Source: Medicago truncatula (Eukaryota; Streptophyta; Magnoliopsida; Fabales; Fabaceae). Taken from it: DNA of 64,000 bases. Of this stretch, positions 56,668 through 64,000 are shown one piece after another. Numbering within the stretch: the stretch's first letter is position 1; each line of letters begins with the position of its first letter. The notes under the pieces were generated by a model. The model saw nothing but the letters and a program-made list of their open reading frames with translations. It did not search any database and was not told where the DNA came from. Location: the NCBI RefSeq assembly GCF_003473485.1, contig NC_053045.1:27006494-27070493 (forward strand), read 5' to 3'. A program made the position numbers and the translations under genes.

Positions 56668-58179
56668 TGTTATACCCTGTTTTTGGACCTAAAAATACTG
56701 GGCCCAATTTCATTTCAAACTTTGTCAATTATCAAATTTCAACTGCACAGTTCAAATTGTCTCTGCCTCGCAGTATTTTCAATCACAATTTCACCTATGT
56801 TTTTTCTTGCATAAAACCTTTTGAAATATCTTTACTTGTCTTGTAAGTCATTCAAAAGTGTCTCTGAATCATTACATTGCTTTTTCTACAGTTTATTTCA
56901 AAATTTGCAAAAGTCATACAGAAGGGTATTTTGGTCATTTCCTGCAGTGGGACCCATTTTCATCCTTGTGACTGTCTCTGAGTCTTTTCAGATTGTTTTT
57001 TTTACATTTCATCAGTAAACCTTGTTAAATTCATTTCAAACTTGCATCTGAGTCAGTGTCAAGTCTGTTTGAGTCAGTTTAGGTCATTTTTAGCCCTAGG
57101 GGCATTTTGGTCATTTCACACGAAATTTTGGCATAGAGAGGTTACTTTGAAGTACCTCATTTAGGTCATTGGTTCGTTTTAGTCCGTTTTGTCAATTTTA
57201 TTTTTGTTTCGCTTTACGTTTGATCAAATTGCGTTTTATTCAATTTTATTTTTTATTGCATTTTGGTCCAGTTTCTTTTCCAATTTGCATTTTAGTCCTT
57301 TTTATTATTTTCATATTAGTCCCTTAATTTTTCAATTTTGCAGAAAGGTCCCAAATTAATTCTAAGTCCAAGGCCGCACCATTCTTTTTTTTTTTCAAGT
57401 CCAGGTGTCACTTTTTCATTTGATCAGATGCACACATGTCAGCTATAAAAGCAGTGGGTCAGAGTCAAAGCCATTAATCACACGCACACACTCACCTTAG
57501 ATGTATGCATAGGATTGTATGGTTAAATAAGCGTTTAGGTTTTAAACACTTAGAGAAAATCCATCTTTTTTAAAAAAAAAACAATTGAACTTCACTTCAA
57601 AAATTTTCATAATAAATATGAAGTCAACACTTCATTTTTTTTCTTTTCTTTTTTCTTAAGAAAAATTCAATTCATCTTAATCATTTAGACTTTCTTTTTA
57701 ATCACTAATCAAACCTCACTTTTTTGCTAAATCTAATGCCCTTGAGGCCTCTCATCTCTATTCTTCAAAATCTCTTTTCAAACTTAAAATCAACCAATAA
57801 AAACAAAAACCATCTTTGAGCAAGAACTACGCCGGTTTTGATCCCGTAAAACGGTACGTAGGCAATGAGTCAAAACTCATCCAAGCCGAAATAAAATCAA
57901 ATTCTACTTCTTCTCACCTCCGTTCTTAACTAATCATACCTCCCCTTTTACAAATAAGCAATAAAACTAAAAGCGTAGAAATAAACTTAGGAGAGCGGTT
58001 CTTATGGAATACCATAATCGCTCCGGGTGCCTAACACCTTCCCGTAGCGAAAACGACCCCCGAACTTAGGATCTAAGGGTTTTTCTCAATTTTGCCCTTC
58101 CCAAGAAAAAATAGAGAATATCAACGGTCAAAAGGTTCAAGTCCAATTAATGGCTTGGCACCCAAAAACCATGATAACA
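56668..58179 (+). repeat. Ogre-lineage 3' LTR, 1512 bp
   Basis: Begins TGTTATACCC and ends GATAACA, followed by the TSD CAATC. TATA box at 57444-57450. Differences seen against the 5' LTR: one extra T near 57384, C to A near 57572 and A to T near 57604. Confidence 0.95.
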
Positions 58180-59225
58180 CAATCACACCAATAATTCATC
58201 ACCACGTATATAATCATACACCATGTCATAATAAACATACACATGGATTCACCAATATCATCACCTTCTCATAATTTCATATCAATTACATGATTTACAA
58301 TAATCAACAAACATCAATTATCACATGTGGTTTCACCAATATCAAGCACTCTCATATTCCAAGTAAGAGGGAAAACAACATCTCATGATAAATATCATAT
58401 TCAACATCTACGATTCATCATACATCAACATGATTATCAATAATCAACAATGTCATTCAACATCATATATATATTCACCCACCATATCATAATAAGGAAT
58501 GTATATGGATTCACCAAAATCATCACCTTAAGATAAACATCACATTCAAACAATCATTCAATCATACAACTTCACTTAGTCATATAAGAATAGTCACAAC
58601 AACTCATAAGATAATTGGCTAAAGAAACATTTCCGACAAAAAATCCAAATCATGTGGCAAACGGCCAACATTGATAATTTTCAAGCTAGGCAACTTATTC
58701 AAGTTTGAAATCCTACAATTCAATCTTAATCAATCATGTAGTGAAGGACTTAAGCCACTTGCAAACTATTAGAAATTAGTTCAAAGTATAGCTTAAGTTC
58801 GTATGAGAAATTCCAAGACAAAACAACATTTAACTCAAAACCCGTTTTCACTGATTCAACTCCGCCCAAAATATTTCTTAAACCATCAACACATTCACAT
58901 TCCCAATACATAAATGCATACTCAATTATTCACTCTAAGCACTTCATTAAATCCAATATCAAGTTTGGAAAAGTCTCACGACTCATAAAAAAAGTTATGC
59001 TAAGTTTTCACAAAAATCCACATGACTCGTGTGTAGTAATTTAATCATATCTCAAGTTCTAAAAATCATTTGGACGTCAAACCAAAACCATTAGAAAGCT
59101 AACAAAATTATCTAAAACTTTCATGTTTACACCAAAGTCCAATTCAAAACAGAAATAGGTGAAAAAGATGCAAGAATGCGAAACAGGGGGTGCTGTCACT
59201 GTGCAACTCGCCCCGCGAGTGAATC

Positions 59226-59290
59226 ACTCGCCATGGCGAGTTGACATAGTAGCCACTCGCCCCAACTCGCCTCCAGCTCGCCATGGCGAG
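59226..59290. repeat. Two GC-rich perfect palindromes in the 3.3-kb LTR
   Basis: ACTCGCCATGGCGAGT (59226-59241) and CTCGCCATGGCGAG (59277-59290), with partial copies CTCGCCCC in between. They stand in a GC-rich patch inside otherwise AT-rich DNA. Confidence 0.85.
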
Positions 59291-60402
59291 TTATGACAGT
59301 ATGCAAAAGTACTGTTACGGGAAAAATCCATTTTTCACCCCAAAATCCCAATTTTGACTTCCCAATGCCCAAATTGATCCCAAAGTTCGTCTAAACGCTT
59401 CTAAACATGAAAAGACACTCAAATCCATATAAAAACTTGAATTAAACTTCATTTTAAACAAAATCATCATTTGACCCATTTTTGCAAAACAACCAACAAC
59501 ATCTTATTTCTCATCATCAATCCACAATTAAGTATACTCAAATCATGATTCACTCACAATAGCATCAGTTAACAATAACAACATCAATGGAATATGAATT
59601 ACATCTCATTTCAATCAAAACATATCAAATTTCATCCATTAAGGATAATTTCATAACTTAACATTTATACATACTTTGAAACATGTAATTTCACCCACAA
59701 ACATACCATAATCATCAATTCATGCACAAGAAAATAGCATCACAGCAAGAGCACGAATTTAGCAAGAATTGTTCATCAACCCATTTTCATACAACATGAC
59801 AAAATGCAAAAATTGAACATGATTATGATGGTAACTAACCCCCTTACCTTAGGTTATGATCAATTCAAACTTGAGCTTCACCTTAGCTCCTAATTCTCCA
59901 ATCTTCAAGTTTCCCCCTTTTGCTAACCCTTGTTCTTCCTTTCACTCACTTTCTCTCTCTACCTCTCTCTAACTTGTGAAATGAAATGAATGAATGAATT
60001 TCTCTCCAAGTTTAGGTTTAGGTGTGTTCCCACTCAATTGGGCTCAATTCTAGACCCTAATGGGCTTAACCCATTCTAACATAATTCTAAAAAGTTTCTA
60101 TACACTCAACGGTAATTACTAACAACGGTAAAATATAACCAACGGTCACTAAACGGTAAAAACTAATCACTACACTAGTAACTTAGTAAAATAAGGGTTC
60201 TCACTAAACATTAAAAATAATTCTCACCAAAATTACCATTTTACCCTTACCCGTCAAATGACCAAAATACCCTTCTAATACGGTAATCCATGAAAATGCA
60301 CCCAATGACAATTAAATACACACAAGCACACATAATCACATAATAATTAATTAAAAATAAATCAAGCGAAAAATCGGGCTGTTACAAAATCCACTTATGA
60401 AA

Positions 60403-60420
60403 TGGCACCGTTGGTGGGGA
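60403..60420 (+). promoter_or_regulatory. Primer-binding site of the Athila/Cyclops-like element
   Basis: TGGCACCGTTGGTGGGGA differs at three positions from TGGCGCCGTTGCCGGGGA, the site used by Athila-type elements in many plants (as remembered). It lies at the right place, just after the resumed LTR end. Confidence 0.65.
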
Positions 60421-61377
60421 CTTGTCTTTAAAATATTAGAAATTGTTTCAATTTTTATTGTTTTGAATATCTGTATATATTTTTCTCTATTATGCTTAAT
60501 TCGTCAGTCGATGCTTGTTCTCCCATCGAACAAGTCCGAACCTGTAAATATTTTTCTTTGTTTTACTTTTAGTTGTTAATCTTGTAAAGTTTTGGTTTGT
60601 ACTAACCTATTTTTTGCATGACAAAGAAAAAATTTCTTGTTAGTTATATATGTTTCATATTCTCTCCATCATAAACGAAACCATGCATGATTGTGGTTAT
60701 AACAATTTCTATACTCTATGTGACTATGAATCATATCAACAATATCAACAAAGTTCTTCCATAGACGAACGAGAATCAATGATGGAAGATATTTTGAACG
60801 TGTTCATGGAACAGTCTGTGATAAACATGCAGAATACCAAACGCAAATTGAAGAATTTGTCATGTACGTTGGAGATGATGAGTGCACAACTAGCTTTTTT
60901 GTCACTAAACATGGAAAGTCAAATCAACACTAAAACCATTATGAAAGATCGAGACGATAATCCAAGTGATGACGAGGCATTTAAAAAGAGTCTTGGAGAG
61001 GATGTTGAGGAGGAAGCGATAGAATTATAGGATGTGGAATAATGAAAATAGTAGAAGGAATAGAGACGTCACATGAAGTAGAACTTAATTAAGAATGGTC
61101 ATATATTGAGGAGGACAACACTATTAATATAGAAGAAGTTATGATGGCTGCAGAGGAAATAAAAGGATTACTTGACAAGGAAGTATCATGTGAATAGGGG
61201 GGATGAAAGAGAGCAAGGCAGAACTTGATCGTGTAATAAACGTAATTTGTACCTTGTTTAACAAGCAAAATTTAGGAAGGATATGATCTCCACATCAACT
61301 CTACTTCAAATTTATGGAATTCCTCCCAAAGAAAAGAAATACAAAGGAGGATGTGTTGCCAGTCTCATCTTGGCCAC
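60421..61377 (+). mobile_element. Internal region of the Athila/Cyclops-like element, decayed
   Basis: Follows the PBS at 60403. An open frame at 60650-61030 (126 aa) has Gag-like character: helical and rich in Gln, Met and Glu, with 'NMQNTKRKLKNLSCTLEMM' then 'SAQLAFLSLNMESQ', similar in style to the coiled segment of Athila-type Gag proteins. The downstream part is open only in pieces. No protease or reverse transcriptase is present. Class assignment rests mainly on the PBS. Confidence 0.5.
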
Positions 61378-61819
61378 TGTAACACCCCGTTATTAGAGAA
61401 AGTTAGTCTCACCTTTACCTTAGATTAGATGATCGGACTCTACAAGATTGCTCCTCTTCTCACAAGATTATTCTCTTCTCTGACTTCTCACTTTTCTCAA
61501 AAAAAAAAAAAAAAAACAGTTTGCACGTATTCTAAATTTTCTAACTCTAACTATCCCCTTTATATAAATCATTAACCTACTTATTTTTCCCTTATTTCCA
61601 ATTCTGCCCCCCAAGCCTCATTATTCTAATTAATTATATTCCTCCACTAAATACTAAAATAGGGGCTACTAATATATTTCTCCACTAAATAATAAAATAG
61701 GGGCTACTAATAAATATCAAACACAACAAAAATATCACTTATCAAAATAAATCGATTAAATTATAAAAAAAAGACTCTAAACTCAATCAAATAAATAAAT
61801 CATAAAATAGGGCGTTACG
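61378..61819. mobile_element. 442-bp solo LTR-like insertion
   Basis: Starts TGTAACACCCCG and ends GGGCGTTACG, near-inverted ends like those of the 3.3-kb element. GCCAC flanks both sides (61373-61377 and 61820-61824). When it is removed, 'tcttggccac' joins directly to 'cctatcaaac'. It has an A-rich run at 61500-61517 and no coding capacity. A small solo LTR or TRIM LTR; the last base has decayed from A to G. Confidence 0.75.
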
Positions 61820-61824
61820 GCCAC

Positions 61825-62381
61825 CCTATCAAACTTAAGTTCTCCCAAACGATTCATTTTTGGTGAATCTCATTAACCATTTTTACTTTTTCAGTTAGGC
61901 TCTTAGGTTATAGTTGATCCAAGCTAGGTGTGATTTTGTTGAACCTGTACCGGATATAGTCACACATAATACACCCCCTCTAGAGAATGTTGAGAATACT
62001 GAGCAGATTGATCAGACTGAGAATACGTCCTAATTAGAGACGTCAGTTGTCCCCCCCTCCACACTATTATTGCCAAATACTTTGGAAGGACCTTAAACTT
62101 CTTAGACAGATGAGGGTTTTGCAAAATAATAAGATCACATAAGAAGCTCTTACGCCTTATCTGATGAAGTAGAGGAAACAATTTAACAAATCTATTCCTA
62201 CAATCTCGATCCAAGGGTGAACCGAATGATGGTTGAGCAACACCTTTTTTCTTAAGGACCACATTATTATTTTTTATTTTAACATGGTTTTCTTTTGAGG
62301 GTTTTGGTTTGGCCACCATCTTTACATATTTTTCCGTTGTTTTAATCTATATTACGAGTGGGTGGCAGAGGAAAATAATTA
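61825..62381. other. Right part of the decayed retroelement, uncertain
   Basis: Continues the DNA interrupted by the 442-bp insertion. A 119-codon open frame on the - strand (61960-62319) has a Lys-rich start but no family motif. On the + strand, fragments such as 'PPLENVENTEQIDQTEN' resemble retroelement linker sequence. I cannot decide between them. Confidence 0.35.
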
Positions 62382-62550
62382 TTGGGTGGACACAAGAATT
62401 TGGACTTTCTATTTGGTCACACACACACACAAAAGTTGACATACTATAATCATTTGAAAATTAATTATTATTTAATTATTATTTTTTCTACTTTTGCTTT
62501 TTTATGTGTGTGTGACCAAACAGTGAGTCTAAATCTTTGTGTCCACCCAA
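62382..62550. mobile_element. 169-bp MITE
   Basis: The ends TTGGGTGGACACAA and TTTGTGTCCACCCAA are inverted, and inner arms 'ggtcacacacac' and 'gtgtgtgtgacc' continue the pairing. The centre is A/T only. The target duplication is not clear. Confidence 0.75.
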
Positions 62551-62870
62551 GAGTTGCTCAGCAGAGGATATAAGTTTCTTGGGATGTCAACTGAGTTGGG
62601 ATCTCAGAGCCCTTCTCTTTAAAAAAAAAAGAGAAACGATATTTGTATAATCATTTTTCTAATAACTTTTGAACAACTTTCTATTTCATACTCATGTGAT
62701 GTTATCATTTCTCTTCATTTTTCACTCTCCATTGTTTTTTAACCGATAAAAAGAAAGAAAAAGAAGGTTCTCATGGAAGTTATCAATAAATAGATGTGTC
62801 CCTTAATCAACCATTAACCAACAATGATGTGAACAATTACATGTTAATCAATTTTACACTTTTTATTTAT
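62551..62870. other. Intergenic DNA between two MITEs
   Basis: No gene or repeat recognised; an A-run followed by 'gagaaacg' at 62619-62638. Confidence 0.35.
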
Positions 62871-63050
62871 GGGTCATGTTAATTTGTGTCCTTAGGACAC
62901 AAGATAAGGAACTAAAAAGTAGAAATATTTCCTCAAATTTTGTGCATTTTATTTATTATAAATTCAAAAATTAAATTGAATGCACACATTCCAACAAAAA
63001 GTTATTATTATGGATTCCTTATCTTGTGCTCTAAGGATACAAGTTAACAT
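62871..63050. mobile_element. 180-bp MITE (family B)
   Basis: The left end GGGTCATGTTAATTTGTGTC is continued by 'cacaagataaggaa'. The right end is the complement ('ttccttatcttgtg...acaagttaacat'). The split copy at 38889-39650 has the same ends. Confidence 0.75.
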
Positions 63051-63463
63051 TTTTCTAGAATCAGATTTACTCATTAGTATCCCCCTAATATTCATACAAG
63101 TATTATTTTATTTATTATTTTACAAAAATACATATTTTATTTTAGTAATACAATTTATATTTACCGAATCCTTAATTTTCCATTTCGCTTTTACAAAGGG
63201 ATGTCACCAATATAAAATTTAAAAAATAAAATAGTCCAAAGGTTTAATTTTAATTTTAATTTGTTTTTCTTCCAAATTTAAAGACAATTTCAAAAAAATA
63301 AACCTTTGTTTTTTAAAATATTTTAGGATCTACAAAATTAATTAAACCTTTGTTTTTTAAGAAGAGTAGTCATAAGTAAACCGAAATGATAAAGGATTAG
63401 CCAAGGGAGTAAGGTGAGGGGGGTAAGGTTCCCGTTCTATCCATCTATCTATGCTGTGCTGCC
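63051..63463. promoter_or_regulatory. 5' flank of the gene at 63464
   Basis: AT-rich, then G-rich close to the gene ('gagtaaggtgaggggggtaa', 63406-63425). It should include the promoter of the next gene; no clear TATA box. Confidence 0.3.
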
Positions 63464-63614
63464 ATGGATGGCATTAGATTTGTCTCCAATTGTTACACCT
63501 TTCAATTCTCCAAAACCCCTTCATTTTCTCCTTTCCCTACTGCTTTTTCCACATACACCCCCTTTGTTTCATCACTAAGAGCTTCTCGTACTACTACTGC
63601 TACAACTACTACAG
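63464..63614 (+). CDS. First exon of a probable plastid-targeted protein (partial)
   Basis: An ATG in good context (gccATGGat) opens 50 codons that end at a GT donor (63615, 'acag|gttaac'). The peptide is Ser/Thr/Phe/Pro-rich and almost free of acidic residues ('FSKTPSFSPFPTAFSTYTPF', 'SSLRASRTTTATTTT'), as in chloroplast transit peptides. The mature protein would lie beyond the window or in later exons, so the function cannot be told. 63615-64000 reads as intron. Confidence 0.55.
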
Positions 63615-64000
63615 GTTAACCATCTTTCCTCATTTCTCTCTTCTTTTGCTGCTATAGCATTAATTTCGTCATTTTTATTTGAAAGTTAACAATTTAAGAT
63701 ATGATGATGTGCCTTATGAAGCACATACTCAGAAACCTTTGATACTTAGACACCGATAATAATTTGAGAAGATAGAAGCTATTGAATATAATTATATGTG
63801 TTGGTGTCATTATTTGTCGAACTCCAATGAGTAGTTCCTTCTGCTTCAGAAATAAGAAATTCAGTTCGGAATTTGAGATATCATGTATATATAATATATC
63901 ACTGTTTGTTAACTTAGAGAGCACACATTATACTTTCTCCGTGGACAAATTAATTGAACAACAACAATAACCACGTCTTATTTCAATAAATGCGGTTGGC

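Larger units (their letters stand above)
43353..58179 (+). mobile_element. Complete Ogre-lineage (Ty3-gypsy, Tat) LTR retrotransposon, 14,827 bp
   Basis: Order: 5' LTR, PBS, leader, ORF1, gag-protease, intron candidate, reverse transcriptase-RNase H-second RNase H-integrase, long 3' untranslated region with two repeat arrays, polypurine tract, 3' LTR. ORF1 upstream of gag, the intron between protease and reverse transcriptase and the second RNase H are hallmarks of the Ogre/Tat group in plants. No chromodomain is seen. The LTRs (1.5 kb) are shorter than in the large pea and vetch Ogre elements (about 5 kb). All frames are open, the TSD is perfect and the LTRs are almost identical, so it looks like a very recent and possibly autonomous copy. 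Confidence 0.93.
42245..60386. mobile_element. 3.3-kb LTR-type element (probable solo LTR), host of the Ogre insertion
   Basis: The ends are TGTAACACCC and GGGCTGTTACA. AAATC is present directly outside both (42240-42244 and 60387-60391). Without the nested Ogre element (43353-58179 plus one CAATC) the length is about 3.3 kb. It has no coding region, so a large solo LTR of a Ty3-gypsy element is the best reading. The left part has many 'aatcatc'-type A/T-rich near-repeats. The right part has a GC-rich patch with two perfect palindromes (59226-59241 and 59277-59290) and a possible TATA (59428-59435). A non-autonomous large derivative is an alternative. Confidence 0.75.

Noticed and set aside
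61960..62319. 119-codon frame on the - strand with a clean ATG
   Set aside because: Not recognised as a protein; lies in the decayed retroelement and is only described as uncertain DNA.

Overview
Plant nuclear DNA. The window is AT-rich, with small-exon genes, GT-AG introns, a nuclear tRNA gene and many transposon layers. The transposon types (an Ogre/Tat-lineage Ty3-gypsy element with an extra ORF1, an Athila/Cyclops-type primer site, an Au-type SINE scrap) and the sequences of the NIT4 and PsaO genes point to a papilionoid legume, probably of the Medicago/Trifolium/Pisum group. That placement is inference.

Genic part (1-39 kb). A 5'-truncated LINE (about 1.49-2.69 kb) is followed by two tandem NIT4-type nitrilase genes on the + strand with the same five-exon structure. 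The first (3130-7448) has a nonsense codon at position 206 and is probably a recent pseudogene. The second (10140-13399) is intact (350 aa) and should detoxify beta-cyanoalanine. Two long palindromic MITEs lie between them. On the - strand follow a coiled-coil protein of the At5g41620 family (14720-17631, three exons) and psaO, photosystem I subunit O (23392-25126), assembled here from four short exons. psaO intron 3 contains a tRNA-Gln(CUG) gene on the opposite strand. A 1.24-kb solo LTR with target-site duplication (27890-29131), an uncharacterised Cys-tailed protein gene (30253-32237, +) and an F-box gene with a C-terminal hydrophobic tail (37180-38214, -) complete this part. The F-box 3' flank is partly duplicated upstream, and a second LINE tail lies inside that duplication.

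Nested transposon part (about 41-62 kb). The oldest layer is an Athila/Cyclops-like LTR and internal region (about 41.0-62 kb). A 3.3-kb LTR-type element (42245-60386, TSD AAATC) is inserted in it, and an Ogre-lineage retrotransposon of 14,827 bp (43353-58179, TSD CAATC) is inserted in that. The Ogre element looks complete and very young: LTRs of 1511 and 1512 bp with very few differences, PBS, ORF1, gag-protease, an in-frame intron candidate, reverse transcriptase with two RNase H domains and integrase, and a polypurine tract. A 442-bp solo LTR-like insertion (61378-61819) interrupts the oldest layer again. The right edge carries two MITEs and the probable first exon of a plastid-targeted protein gene (63464-63614).

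Most interesting signal. The 3' untranslated part of the Ogre element carries two arrays of short repeats whose copies differ by compensatory changes. Six 28-nt units (54341-55216) fold as a 7-bp stem, an A-rich bulge and a 3-bp stem closed by a GNRA tetraloop. Ten units of about 40 nt (55814-56386) fold as two stacked stems. In both arrays the pairing is kept while the sequence changes, as expected of selected RNA structure.
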